From an uncultured Roseibium sp. (lineage in GTDB: Bacteria > Pseudomonadota > Alphaproteobacteria > Rhizobiales > Stappiaceae): DNA of 64,000 nt. The DNA is taken from positions 682,001 through 746,000 of the forward strand of contig NZ_OY780957.1 of assembly GCF_963675985.1 (NCBI RefSeq), written 5' to 3'. Positions 25,660 through 35,429 of this stretch are shown here, one piece after another. Made by a program: the position numbers and the translations under genes. The notes under the pieces were generated by a model. It saw only the letters and a program-made list of their open reading frames with translations. It was not told where the DNA came from and did not search any database. Position 1 is the stretch's first letter; each line of letters begins with the position of its first letter.

Positions 25660-27602
25660 GACTGCACAGTATCCTTTGCTGTGGCGGGCCTCCGGCTTAT
25701 CAGCTGCCATGCCATCAGGAGGAATCCGCAGGCAACGCCGATCACATCGGTGACGAAGGCCTGGGGGAAGGCCCCCGAAGGAATCAGGGCCAGCAATCCG
25801 GCAAGGGCAAACAAGACCCGGACCCAGGAGGTCAGATGGCCTGCAAAGTAGCCGGCAAGTCCGATGGAAACCAGCCAGACCCCGACGACGGCGGTCGTGA
25901 CAGCCAACCCGATTTCCAAAGGCTCACCTTGTAGCAAAAGGGTCGGCGAGAACACGAACAGCAGCGGAATGATATAGGCGACCCAGCCGAATTTCATCGC
26001 CGACCACCCGGTCGCCATCGCCGGAGCTTTCGCCAGCGACGCAGCGGCAAAGGCCGCGATGGCGATCGGAGGCGTGATCATCGACATCATGCCGAAATAC
26101 AGCACGTAGAGATGGGCCGCGATCGGATCGATTCCAACCTTGATCAGAGCCGGTGCAACCAGGGCCGCCAGCAGCACGTAAACGCCGAGAGTCGGCAGGC
26201 CCATGCCCAGTATGATGCAGACGATGGCTGAAAGCGCCAGCAGGATAAAGGCGCTGTTGCCACCGATCTGAACCAAAAGATAGGTCAGATTGAACGACAG
26301 GCCGGTCACGTTCAAGACGCCGATCACAAGACCGGAAGCCGCCGAAATCAGGATGATTTCGACCACGGAATGACCGCATCTGGAGAGGCTGCCGAAGATG
26401 GTGCGCAGGGCCGGACGGCTCCCGCGGTAGCCGATGGCAAGCGAGGTCACGATCAGGACAACCGCGGACCAGAGAGCTGCGCGCTCCGGCTGAAAACCTT
26501 GCCAGAACAGCAGCCAGATCAGGACGACGAAGGCAAGAATGAAATGCAGCCCGCGCACCACGGTTCGCCCGGCCGGGATCTCCGACTTCGGCACCGGTCG
26601 GATCCCCATGCGCGCTGCGTCCAGATCGGCCTGGATGAAAAGGGCGACATAGTAAAGAATTGCCGGAACCAGCGCGGCGGCGACGATGTCGGAATAGGGA
26701 ATGGCCAGGAACTCGGCCATGAGAAAGGCGGAGGCCCCCATCACCGGTGGCATGAGCTGCCCCCCTGTGGAGGCAACCGCTTCGATGGCCGCGGCCTTGT
26801 GGCCGGGATACCCATCCCGCTTGATCATGGGGATCGTCACGACCCCGGTACCGACCACATTGGCGACGGCGGAGCCGGAAATCGATCCGAAAAGGCCGGA
26901 GGCCAGGACGGCGATTTTCATCGACCCGCCGCGGAACCGCCCCATGCCGAGCATGGCGGCATCGGTGAAGAAATTCGATCCGCCGGTGATGCCCAAAAGC
27001 GTCCCGAATAGGATGAAGGCAACGACGACGGTGGCGGCCACCGACATGGGCAGGCCGAGAATGCCGTTGGAATCGAGCGTCATGTAGCCGGCGAGCATTT
27101 GCCAATTCTGCGTTCGCCCCTGAAGACGGCCCGGTAGAACATCGCCGAAAAGCGCATAGAGAAGAAAGGTGCAGATGATCAGGACCAGCGTCCAGCCGGT
27201 CGACCGCCTGAGGCATTCGAGTATCAGCAGAATGATGACGATGCCCGGGATCCAGACTGTCGCGGGTTTTGCGAAGATCTGGAGGACGAATTGCGGATAG
27301 CCGACGGCGATCCAGGAAACGGAAGCAAAGGCGATCAGCGCCAGGATGACATCATACCAGGGTACGACCGTCCGGCTTGAAAACCGGCGTGCCGGCAGCT
27401 CGAGAAAAGCAATCGGCAGGACCAGGGCAAGAACCGCGGCAAAGAACTGCTGCGGGTAAAAACCAAGGCCAAGATAGCGGGGCACGGACAGCGCCCAGCA
27501 GATCGTCGTCAACGTCAAGAGAGCTGCCAGCACATCGGCGATCGGGCGCCGGATTGCCGGAGAGAGACCGCTTTGGCCTCTCCCTTCCGTTTGGTCCTGC
27601 AC
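25656..27602 (-). CDS. TRAP transporter fused permease (TAXI type)
   Basis: A 648-residue membrane protein combining DctQ-like and DctM-like parts, as in TAXI-family TRAP systems. About 16 or more hydrophobic segments are seen, with the DctM-type signatures GLFGSISGSAVANVVGTGVVTIPMIKR near residue 235 and MGLPTLGVYVLLAALVAPAL near 480. It uses an ion gradient to import a substrate delivered by the TAXI binding protein encoded 10 bp upstream. Genes downstream suggest an aromatic or oxo acid. Confidence 0.92.
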   Translation of the reverse strand: MQDQTEGRGQSGLSPAIRRPIADVLAALLTLTTICWALSVPRYLGLGFYPQQFFAAVLALVLPIAFLELPARRFSSRTVVPWYDVILALIAFASVSWIAVGYPQFVLQIFAKPATVWIPGIVIILLILECLRRSTGWTLVLIICTFLLYALFGDVLPGRLQGRTQNWQMLAGYMTLDSNGILGLPMSVAATVVVAFILFGTLLGITGGSNFFTDAAMLGMGRFRGGSMKIAVLASGLFGSISGSAVANVVGTGVVTIPMIKRDGYPGHKAAAIEAVASTGGQLMPPVMGASAFLMAEFLAIPYSDIVAAALVPAILYYVALFIQADLDAARMGIRPVPKSEIPAGRTVVRGLHFILAFVVLIWLLFWQGFQPERAALWSAVVLIVTSLAIGYRGSRPALRTIFGSLSRCGHSVVEIILISAASGLVIGVLNVTGLSFNLTYLLVQIGGNSAFILLALSAIVCIILGMGLPTLGVYVLLAALVAPALIKVGIDPIAAHLYVLYFGMMSMITPPIAIAAFAAASLAKAPAMATGWSAMKFGWVAYIIPLLFVFSPTLLLQGEPLEIGLAVTTAVVGVWLVSIGLAGYFAGHLTSWVRVLFALAGLLALIPSGAFPQAFVTDVIGVACGFLLMAWQLISRRPATAKDTVQS

Positions 27603-27612
27603 GGGTGCGTCC

Positions 27613-28572
27613 TCAGTCCAGACCAGCTTCTTTGAAGAACTTCAAGGCGCCGGGATGGAATTCGGCAATGCCCGGATCCCCTTTGATATCCGCCGGATTG
27701 AACGCATTGAACGCTTTGAACGTGCCGGCCATGACGTCCTTGCCTTCATAAATGGCCTTCGCCATCGCATAAACGACATCGTCCGGCACATCGGCATGGG
27801 TGAAGATCACCTGCGGAAACGCGATATAGGTCGCATCTTCGAGAACGCCCGGGGACGAGCCGGCCTTCATCTTGGAGAAGAATGCGGTCGGCCAATGTTT
27901 ACGGGCCTTGGCCAGGGCTTCGTCGCTGTCATCGGCAACCGGCAGGGCACGCAGTCCGCCGACGGAGGCATCCGCTTCGCGGACCTTGCCCGCGCCATGG
28001 GCGAAGATAAAGCCATCGGAATCGTTGGCCATGAAAGCCTGAGCCCCGGCAACAACCGATGTGACATAAACCGGGGACACGTCTTTGCGGGTCATGTCCG
28101 CAGTGGCATAGACCGCATCGAGCTGCGGCAGGATGGTGTTCTGGGCGGTATAGCCGTCCGTCATCCGCTTGCCTTTCAGATCGGCGAGCGTCTTGATGTC
28201 GCTGTCAGCGCGAACGAAAATCGCTTCCTTGAGCGGCATCAGCATGGCCACGACCCGAAGGTTCGGGTTCTTCACGCCGTTCCACCAGGCCTCACCGGAA
28301 ATCGCGTAATTCACTTCCTGCAGGTTGGAAACGCCGAATTCGATCCCACCGGAATTCACAAACGGAATGAACTGGTTCGGGCTGGTGGCCGGCTGGACGG
28401 TCGTGTTGAGCCCTGCCTCATTGGCCGCATTGGCGACCGCCGTGCCGATGTTGTGGAACAGCGACCCCGGGTTCGACGTCGCGATCCCGGCGGTCTGTGC
28501 CTGAGCGGATCCTGCCGCGACCATCGCGACGGCTGCCGCGGCGAAGGCGGTTGCCTTGAAAAATCTTGTCAT
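27613..28572 (-). CDS. TAXI-family TRAP substrate-binding protein
   Basis: A 319-residue periplasmic protein. The signal peptide MTRFFKATAFAAAAVAMVAAGSAQA is followed by the TAXI fold (IATSNPGSLFHNIGTAVANAAN; ISGEAWWNGV). TAXI members bind glutamate, 2-oxoglutarate and other organic acids. The start is 28572, where a GGGAGGAA element precedes the ATG. It is the first gene of the operon TAXI-permease-IclR-amidohydrolase-monooxygenase. Confidence 0.92.
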   Translation of the reverse strand: MTRFFKATAFAAAAVAMVAAGSAQAQTAGIATSNPGSLFHNIGTAVANAANEAGLNTTVQPATSPNQFIPFVNSGGIEFGVSNLQEVNYAISGEAWWNGVKNPNLRVVAMLMPLKEAIFVRADSDIKTLADLKGKRMTDGYTAQNTILPQLDAVYATADMTRKDVSPVYVTSVVAGAQAFMANDSDGFIFAHGAGKVREADASVGGLRALPVADDSDEALAKARKHWPTAFFSKMKAGSSPGVLEDATYIAFPQVIFTHADVPDDVVYAMAKAIYEGKDVMAGTFKAFNAFNPADIKGDPGIAEFHPGALKFFKEAGLD

Positions 28573-28591
28573 GTGGTTCCTCCCTTTGATC

Positions 28592-28613
28592 GTCGCCGCC
28601 TCCGAAAGGCGAC
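28592..28613. promoter_or_regulatory. Inverted repeat upstream of TAXI operon
   Basis: GTCGCC-N10-GGCGAC. The right arm continues as GGCGACAAAAAT, repeating the core of the larger palindrome at 28677-28702. It lies 20 bp before the TAXI start codon, so bound protein would block initiation. Candidate site for the operon's IclR regulator. Confidence 0.5.
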
Positions 28614-28676
28614 AAAAATCCCAATAATTGAGATTTCCGTCCATTTATTACTTGCAATAGCGGCTTTGACAAGTCC

Positions 28677-28702
28677 ATTTTGTCGCAGTCCGGCGACAAA
28701 AT
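28677..28702. promoter_or_regulatory. Perfect 10-bp-arm palindrome in divergent promoter region
   Basis: ATTTTGTCGC-N6-GCGACAAAAT, midway between the TAXI operon and the ThDP gene and 24 bp from the ThDP start. It shares the GCGACAAAA half-site with 28609-28618. Its placement suggests shared control of both directions. Confidence 0.6.
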
Positions 28703-28725
28703 TCAGCCGACCTGGGAGGGAATGA

Positions 28726-30435
28726 ATGACGTCACAGCATCCGCGCGAGCCGAAAAACGGCGCTGAATCCGTACTGCTCGGCCTGAAAAGGGCCGGCGTG
28801 GATTATCTGTTTGCAAATGCGGGAACCGATTTCCCGCCGATCATTGAAGCGCTGACTGCACTGCCGGCTGACGAGATCCCGGAACCGGTGACAGTGCCCC
28901 ACGAAACCGCATCGGTCGCCATGGCCCATGGCTATTACCTTGTGACCGGCAAGGCCCAGGCGGTGATGGTCCATGTGAACGTCGGGCTCGCCAATGCCGC
29001 CATGGGCGTCATCAACGCCGCGAGCGATAATATCCCGGTCCTGGTCATGTCCGGACGGACCCCGATCACGGAAACGGGCCGCATGGGAAGCCGGGCAACC
29101 CCGATCCAGTACGGCCAGGAGCAATACGACCAGGCCTCCCTGATCCGCGACGTCACCAAGTTCAACTACGAAATGCGCTATCCCGAACAGGGCGATGCGC
29201 TCGTGAGCCGAGCCTTGTCTCTGGCGACCAGCGCGCCGGAAGGGCCTGCCTATATCAGCCTGCCGCGCGAACCGCTTGGCGCAGACATTCCCGAAAGCGC
29301 GAAACAGCCCGCGCGCCTGCGGCCCGCGGTTACCCCGGCAAGCCCGGATCCGGAAGCAATTGGCCAACTCGCGGCCTGGCTCGTCGAAGCGGAGCGGCCC
29401 GTGATCCTGTGTCAGCGCGGCGATACCGAATGCCGCCTGTCGGCCGCTTTGTCAGGGCTTGCGGAGAGCCATGGCATCGGCATTGCAGAACCCTTTGTCG
29501 TGCGCAACGTGATGGCGAGCGATCATCCGATGTTTCTCGGCTACGACCCCGCCGCCGCCGTTGCGGGCGCCGACCTGATTATCGTACTCGACACCGACAT
29601 TCCCTGGATCGAACGGTTTCACGCCCCTTCCGAAGACGTGAAGATCGTCCATATCGGTCCCGACCCGCATTTCGCCCGCATGCCGGTGCGCAACTACAAG
29701 ACGGATCTCGCCATCGGCTCCGATCCGGTCCGCGCCATCGAAGCCCTGTCCGCCGCCTTGCGAACGGATGAAGACCGCGTCCGGAAACGCAAAAGCCACG
29801 TGGCGTCGGAGATCGCAACGCGGCGCGAGAAGATGGCGGGCCTGATTGCGAAGGGAGCGGACGATCCCATCGGGGCCGAGTTCCTCAGTCGCACGCTTTC
29901 GGACGTGATGGGGGACGATGCCGCCGTTTTCTGCGAGCTTGGCGTTGTCCCGGGAGCTATGGAACTGAAGGGGCCAAACCGGATGTTCATGAACGTCCAT
30001 GCCGGCGGCCTCGGCTGGGCCTTTCCGGCAGCCCTCGGCGCGCAGCTGGCAGACCGGGACCGGCTTTGCGTCGCCTGTATGGGCGACGGCTCCTACATCT
30101 TTTCCAACCCGGTCGCCTGCCACCAGATTTCCGAGGCATTGGAATTGCCCGTCCTGGTGATCATCAAGAACAACGGTATGTGGAACGCGGTCCGGCGTTC
30201 CGTCGTCAACGCCTACAAGGACGGCGCCGCCGCCAAGGCGAACACCATGCCGCTGACGTCCCTGCAGCCGGCGCCCGACTATCTGCAGGTCGCCGCCGCC
30301 AGCCGCGCCTTCACCGCCCGTGTCACCCACGGCTCTGACCTGCGCAGCTCCCTGGAAGCGGCGATCGACGCGATCCGCACCGAAAAGCGTCAGGCCGTCC
30401 TCGACGTGAGGGTCGCCGTTTCCGACAGTTACTGA
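28726..30435 (+). CDS. Thiamine diphosphate-dependent enzyme (acetolactate synthase/benzoylformate decarboxylase-like)
   Basis: A 569-residue three-domain ThDP enzyme. The ThDP-activating Glu is in TVPHETASVAMAHGYY near residue 62. The cofactor motif runs GDGSYIF...IIKNNGMWN near residues 450-485 (GDG-N25-NN). The middle domain binds FAD or ADP in some relatives. Family members decarboxylate or carboligate 2-oxo acids. It is divergent from the TAXI importer, with which it shares palindromic sites, so it probably processes the imported 2-oxo or aromatic acid (inference). Confidence 0.88.
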   Translation: MTSQHPREPKNGAESVLLGLKRAGVDYLFANAGTDFPPIIEALTALPADEIPEPVTVPHETASVAMAHGYYLVTGKAQAVMVHVNVGLANAAMGVINAASDNIPVLVMSGRTPITETGRMGSRATPIQYGQEQYDQASLIRDVTKFNYEMRYPEQGDALVSRALSLATSAPEGPAYISLPREPLGADIPESAKQPARLRPAVTPASPDPEAIGQLAAWLVEAERPVILCQRGDTECRLSAALSGLAESHGIGIAEPFVVRNVMASDHPMFLGYDPAAAVAGADLIIVLDTDIPWIERFHAPSEDVKIVHIGPDPHFARMPVRNYKTDLAIGSDPVRAIEALSAALRTDEDRVRKRKSHVASEIATRREKMAGLIAKGADDPIGAEFLSRTLSDVMGDDAAVFCELGVVPGAMELKGPNRMFMNVHAGGLGWAFPAALGAQLADRDRLCVACMGDGSYIFSNPVACHQISEALELPVLVIIKNNGMWNAVRRSVVNAYKDGAAAKANTMPLTSLQPAPDYLQVAAASRAFTARVTHGSDLRSSLEAAIDAIRTEKRQAVLDVRVAVSDSY

Positions 30436-30444
30436 AACCGGCCC

Positions 30445-33400
30445 TCAGGAGACCGCCACGGGCGGGGCGAGATCGTCCTGCCCGGCAGCGGTTCCTTCCG
30501 TTCCGGTTGCTTCCAACTGACTTTTTGCTTTCGGCTCGCGGCCAAAGAACAGCGCATAGGCGGCCGGCAGCACGAAGATCGTGAGAACGGTCGCAACCAT
30601 GATGCCGCCCATCATGGCGTAGGCGAGCGGTCCCCAGAATACGCCACGGGAAATCGGGATCAGGGCCAGAACCGCGACCAGCGCCGTGAGCATGATCGGC
30701 CGGAACCGGCGCACGGCAGCCCCCACGATGGCTTCGGGCCGCGGCATGCCCGCCGCGATATCCTGATCGATCTGATCGATGAGAATGATCGAATTGCGGA
30801 TGATGATCCCGAGCAGCGCGATGACGCCCAGAATGGCGACGAAGCCGAAAGGCGCGCCACTGATCAGGAGCGCGGCCGCCGCACCGATGATGCCGAGCGG
30901 CCCTGTCGCGAGCACCAGCATGACCTTGCCGAAATGCTGCAGCTGGACCATCAGCAGGACGACGATCACAAGCAGCATGACCGGCGCCTTGGCGGCAATC
31001 GACGCCTGGCTTTCCGCACTGTCCTCTGCGCCGCCCTGGATCTGGATCTTGTAGCCCGGGGCAAGGCTGTCGCGCAGAGGCTTCAGCTCTTCGAAAAGCT
31101 TCATCACCACGTCGTTCGACTGGACGCCATCGGGCACGGTCGCCCGCACGGTAATCGTGGGCAGGCGGTCCCGGCGCCACTCGATCCCCTGTTCGAGGAC
31201 CGGCACGACCCGCGCAATCTGGGACAGGGGAACATAGGTGCCCAGATCCGTGGGAATATCGATCGAGTTCACCGCATCGAGCAGATGGCGGTTCTGCTCA
31301 GGCTCCCGCGCGACGATGGCGATCGTCTCTTCGCCGGCACGCATGTCGGACAGCGGCGCGCCGCTCATGGTCGCCTGAAGCATCTGGCGCAACCGCTTGG
31401 AACTCACGCCCAATGCACGGGCCCGGTCCTGGTCGACCACCAGCTTCATGGCCGGGACCGGCTCGAGCCAGTCGTCATGGATCGCCCCGAGAATCGGGTT
31501 TTCGCGGTAGGCGGCCTTGACCTCGTTGGCAATGCGCCGGACTTCCGCACGGTCGGGGCCCATGACACGCATCTGCACCGGCCAGCCGGTCGGCGGACCG
31601 AGGAAAAGCCGGTCGACCTTGAACCGCACATCCGGGAAGTCGGCCGCCAGTATCTCCCGTAATTTTACGATCAGCCGTTCGCGGGACGGTTCGTCATTGG
31701 CCATCACCAGGAGCTGGGCGAAATTGGGATTGCGGAGCTGCTGGTCGAGCGGCAGGAAGAAGCGCGGCGCGCCCTCACCGATATAGGTTGCGACGAACCG
31801 CTTGTCCGGGTCGTCCATGATGCGACTTTCCAGCGCCTTTGCCCGGCTTTCCACTTGGCGGATGCTGGTGCCTTCCGGCAGCCACATATCGACCAGGATT
31901 TCCGGCCGCGAGGACTGCGGAAAGAAGTTCTGCGGAATGAACTGAAACGCCCACAGGCTGGTGCCGAAAGTAACGAAGGTCAGGATCAGAACGATGATCC
32001 GGTGACGCACGGACCAGGCGACCGAGGCACGAAGCCGCCGGTAAAAGCCCGTGTCGAAGACATCCTTGTGGCTTCCAGCGTGCTGCCGCTCCTTCAGGAT
32101 CATGTGGCCGAGCCACGGCGTGAAATAGACGGCTACGAACCAGGACACCACCAGCGCGATACCAACCACGTAGAAAAGCGTGCGCACGTATTCACCGGCG
32201 GTCGATTCGGCAAAGCCGACCGGAATGAAGCCGGCCGTCGTGATCAGCGTTCCGGTGAGCATCGGAAAGGCGGTGGATGTATAGGCAAACCCCGCCGCGT
32301 CCAGCTTGACCAGCCCCTCTTCCAACTTCCGTTCCATGAGTTCAACAACGATCATGGCGTCATCGACCAGCAGGCCGAGCGCAATGATCAGCGCCCCCAG
32401 CGAAATGCGCTGCAGGTCGATGCCAAGTTCGTACATCAGGGCAAAGGTGGCTGCGAGCACCAGCGGTATGGCAATGGCGATCACCAGGCCGGAACGCCAG
32501 CCGATGGAGAGGAACGACACGACCAGAACGATCACAAGCGCTTCGCCCAGCGCGCGCATGAACTCGCCGATCGCTTCGCGCACCACTTCCGGCTGGTCGG
32601 AGATTCGGTCGACATGTACCCCGTGGGGCAAGCTTGCCTCGAAGCGTTGGTAGGTGTCTTCGACGGCCGTTCCGACCTCGGTCACGTTGAAGCCCTTGGC
32701 CATGACCACGCCGATCTGGACGCTGTCGTGACCGTTGAACCGGTACTTGCGCTGATAGGGATCCTCCAGGCCCGCCGTCACGCTGGCGATGTCGCCGAGT
32801 CGTGTGACCTGCCCGCCGGCCTTCAGGCGCAACTCGCGAATGTCCTCGACGGAGCGGATCCCGCCGTCGACCGAAATCCGCACGGACCGCCCGCCCGCAT
32901 CGATGCTTCCGGCCGGATCGACCGCATTCTGTCCGGCCAGGGCATCGCGCAGGTCGGTATAGGTCAGACCCCGTTCCGACAGGGCGTGCGAGGACACGTC
33001 GATATAGATCTTCTGCGGCTGATCGCCGATGATGACAGCCTTTTCCACCCCTGGCGTCGTCAGCAGCATGTCGCGCGCCTGGATGGCGAAGTCCTTCAGT
33101 TCCGGATAGCTGTAGCCGTTGCCGGACAGCGAATGGAGGGTGATGAACGTGTCACCGAATTCATCGTTGAAATAAGGACCGTAGAGACCTTCCGGCAGTT
33201 CGCCCGCGATATCGCCAACCTTCTTGCGCACCTGGTAGAAGGCGTCGGCCACTTCTTCGGAATTCGTGTCCCCCTTCACCTGCAGGGTGATGATGGCGCT
33301 GCCCGCGCGGGTATAGGACCGCACGAAATCGAGATGCGGCGTTTCCTGAAGCTTGCGCTCGATCTTGTTGACCACCTGATCCTGCATGTCGGTGATCGAT

Positions 33401-33588
33401 GCGCCCGGCCAAGACGCCTGGATCACCATCACACGGAACGTGAAGTCGGGATCTTCCTTCTGCCCCATGCGCATAAGGCCCAGCGCGCCGGCGATAATGA
33501 TCAGACCGAACAGGAACCGCGCGATGCTGGGATGGCCGATCGCCCAGCGGGAAAGGTTGAATGAACCGTTTTCGTTGGACGAGGACAT
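30445..33588 (-). CDS. RND efflux pump inner-membrane transporter
   Basis: A 1047-residue AcrB-like permease with 12 membrane segments and two large periplasmic loops. The proton-relay Asp pair lies in GLLVDDAMIVVELMERK near residue 400. At the position of AcrB Lys940 the sequence is LLGIIIRNSIILID, that is, Arg instead of Lys. The N-terminal domain begins RWAIGHPSIARFLFGLIIIAG. It exports drugs or toxic metabolites with the adaptor encoded 19 bp upstream. No outer-membrane TolC gene is nearby. The start is ATG 33588 rather than an in-frame TTG six bases earlier. Confidence 0.93.
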   Translation of the reverse strand: MSSSNENGSFNLSRWAIGHPSIARFLFGLIIIAGALGLMRMGQKEDPDFTFRVMVIQASWPGASITDMQDQVVNKIERKLQETPHLDFVRSYTRAGSAIITLQVKGDTNSEEVADAFYQVRKKVGDIAGELPEGLYGPYFNDEFGDTFITLHSLSGNGYSYPELKDFAIQARDMLLTTPGVEKAVIIGDQPQKIYIDVSSHALSERGLTYTDLRDALAGQNAVDPAGSIDAGGRSVRISVDGGIRSVEDIRELRLKAGGQVTRLGDIASVTAGLEDPYQRKYRFNGHDSVQIGVVMAKGFNVTEVGTAVEDTYQRFEASLPHGVHVDRISDQPEVVREAIGEFMRALGEALVIVLVVSFLSIGWRSGLVIAIAIPLVLAATFALMYELGIDLQRISLGALIIALGLLVDDAMIVVELMERKLEEGLVKLDAAGFAYTSTAFPMLTGTLITTAGFIPVGFAESTAGEYVRTLFYVVGIALVVSWFVAVYFTPWLGHMILKERQHAGSHKDVFDTGFYRRLRASVAWSVRHRIIVLILTFVTFGTSLWAFQFIPQNFFPQSSRPEILVDMWLPEGTSIRQVESRAKALESRIMDDPDKRFVATYIGEGAPRFFLPLDQQLRNPNFAQLLVMANDEPSRERLIVKLREILAADFPDVRFKVDRLFLGPPTGWPVQMRVMGPDRAEVRRIANEVKAAYRENPILGAIHDDWLEPVPAMKLVVDQDRARALGVSSKRLRQMLQATMSGAPLSDMRAGEETIAIVAREPEQNRHLLDAVNSIDIPTDLGTYVPLSQIARVVPVLEQGIEWRRDRLPTITVRATVPDGVQSNDVVMKLFEELKPLRDSLAPGYKIQIQGGAEDSAESQASIAAKAPVMLLVIVVLLMVQLQHFGKVMLVLATGPLGIIGAAAALLISGAPFGFVAILGVIALLGIIIRNSIILIDQIDQDIAAGMPRPEAIVGAAVRRFRPIMLTALVAVLALIPISRGVFWGPLAYAMMGGIMVATVLTIFVLPAAYALFFGREPKAKSQLEATGTEGTAAGQDDLAPPVAVS

Positions 33589-33607
33589 ACGCAACTCGCT
33601 TTATGGA

Positions 33608-34738
33608 TCAGCGGGTAAGACTGGAGGGCGCAATGCGCCCGGCCGCCAGGGCGGTGTGTTTCGTGACACCGTCCGGCAGCTTGACCTTGAGGTTTTCGGT
33701 CATGAACTGGGTTCCGGCGGAGATCACCAGATCGCCGGTCTTCAGACCGTTGGATACCCGGACGCCGTCGCCGGAGAACTCGCTGACCGTGACCGGGCGG
33801 GCGTGGACCGTTTCATCCACCGGGTTGACCGTCCAGACGATACTCTTGTCCTGATCGCCGCGGGAAAGGGCCGCCAGCGGTACGGAATAGAAATCTTCAC
33901 CGGCCTTCTCGGAGGTATTGACGAAGGCGGTCATGCCGAGCAGCACCCGGTCATCGGCTGGCAGGGAAATCCGGACGGCGAATGTGCGCGACGCCGGATC
34001 GGCGCTGCCGGAGACTTCCCGCACGCGGCCGTTGAACTTGAGATCCTTGTTTGACCAAAGCCCGACTTCGACCCGCTTTCCGGGCTTGAACGACAGGACA
34101 TCGGTTTCAGGAACGGCGATCGCCACTTCCTTTTCACCGTCGGCGGCGATGGTCACGACCGGGCTGCCGGCGGAGACCACCTGGCCGGCTTCCGCCTGGA
34201 CCGCCGAGATGATGCCCGGCCTGTCGGCCCGAAGTTCGCTGTAGCCGACCTGGTTCCTGGCCTGGTCGAGCTGCGCCTTTGAGGTGTCGCGGTTGGCCTC
34301 CGCCTGATTGTAGGAAAGCTGGGCCTGTTCGAGACTGGCCTTTGCCACCCACTTCTTGTCGAAAAGCTGCTGCATCCGCTTCAGGGCAAAAGCGGCGGTT
34401 TCCACCTGCCGCTCCGCGGCGCTGAGCGCGGCCTCGGCGCTCTTGACGGAAAGTTCGTAGTCAGTCGGATCGATGCGGGCGAGCAGATCGCCGGCCTTCA
34501 CGTGATCTCCAACATCCACCTTGCGCTCGACAATCTTGCCCGCGATCCGAAAACCGGCCGCGGTTTCGCTGCGCGCACGCACAATTCCCGAATACTCCAG
34601 CTTGCGCACGGATGTGGCCGGAGCGACCTGGACCACCTTGACGGGACGCACCTCATCTTTCTGGACCTCTGCCTGCTTCTCCTGGCAGGCGGCCAGGGCT
34701 GCAACAAGCAACAACGGAAATACGGTCTTCCTGATCAT
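33608..34738 (-). CDS. RND efflux periplasmic adaptor (membrane fusion protein)
   Basis: A 376-residue lipoprotein. The signal peptide MIRKTVFPLLLVAALAAC has a lipobox (LAAC). A biotinyl-lipoyl-like half follows (GKIVERKVDVGDHVKAGDLLARID), then an alpha-helical hairpin rich in Gln and Ala, a second lipoyl half (GIISAVQAEAGQVVSAGSPVV) and a beta-barrel. It bridges the RND pump to an outer-membrane channel. It lies in an operon with TetR upstream and the RND pump downstream. Confidence 0.92.
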   Translation of the reverse strand: MIRKTVFPLLLVAALAACQEKQAEVQKDEVRPVKVVQVAPATSVRKLEYSGIVRARSETAAGFRIAGKIVERKVDVGDHVKAGDLLARIDPTDYELSVKSAEAALSAAERQVETAAFALKRMQQLFDKKWVAKASLEQAQLSYNQAEANRDTSKAQLDQARNQVGYSELRADRPGIISAVQAEAGQVVSAGSPVVTIAADGEKEVAIAVPETDVLSFKPGKRVEVGLWSNKDLKFNGRVREVSGSADPASRTFAVRISLPADDRVLLGMTAFVNTSEKAGEDFYSVPLAALSRGDQDKSIVWTVNPVDETVHARPVTVSEFSGDGVRVSNGLKTGDLVISAGTQFMTENLKVKLPDGVTKHTALAAGRIAPSSLTR

Positions 34739-34808
34739 ACCTTCGGCTTTCCTTGCGAAGGCGCACCGGCGCCTGAAATTGAAATGGATTCAGCCGTGAA
34801 AGAACGGC

Positions 34809-35414
34809 TCAGCTCTTGAGAGCACGAATGGCAAAATCAACGAGTTCGTCGGCCAGCGCCCGGTTTTCCTTGGCCATGCACTGGGTAACGAGCTGCGGAT
34901 GATGAAGAGAGACGAGGCTGGCACCGAAACATCGTGCGGCGCTGGCGGTATCCTGGGGTCTGAACTCGCCGGCTTCGATACCTTCGACGATGATGCTCTC
35001 GATGAGGGCGTGCAGCCGGTCGATGTGTTTGTCGATGACATGCCAATCGCGCTCGATAGCGACGATCACCATCTCATGGACCTTTTCCTCATCCAACATG
35101 GTGTCGACGGTGAACTGGTGCTGGCTCAGGCCGAAGCGCCTGAGACGTTCTTCCGCGCTCAGCGGCAGCGCCGCAATTTCCGAGGCATTTCTGCGGCTTG
35201 CCTCCATCATCCGGTGGCAGACGGCCTGATGGATTTCGATCTTGGAGGAGAAGAAGCGGTAGATATTGGCCGTCGACATGCCGAGTTCCCTGGCAATATC
35301 GGCAACCGTCGTCTTGGAATAGCCGTAATGCCGGAACAGCGCATCCCCCGCATCGAGGATGCGTGTGGCTGTATCGGTTTGTGAATCGGCTTCGACCGTA
35401 TCCGCGTCCTGCAT
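34809..35414 (-). CDS. TetR-family transcriptional regulator of efflux operon
   Basis: A 201-residue repressor with an N-terminal helix-turn-helix (TTVADIARELGMSTANIYRFFSSK) followed by an all-helical ligand domain. The start MQDADTVE (35414) has AGGAA at good spacing. An earlier in-frame ATG at 35453 lies inside the palindrome thought to be its operator. It is 70 bp upstream of the adaptor gene on the same strand, so it is probably autoregulated with the pump. Confidence 0.9.
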   Translation of the reverse strand: MQDADTVEADSQTDTATRILDAGDALFRHYGYSKTTVADIARELGMSTANIYRFFSSKIEIHQAVCHRMMEASRRNASEIAALPLSAEERLRRFGLSQHQFTVDTMLDEEKVHEMVIVAIERDWHVIDKHIDRLHALIESIIVEGIEAGEFRPQDTASAARCFGASLVSLHHPQLVTQCMAKENRALADELVDFAIRALKS

Positions 35415-35429
35415 GTCAATTCCTGATGA

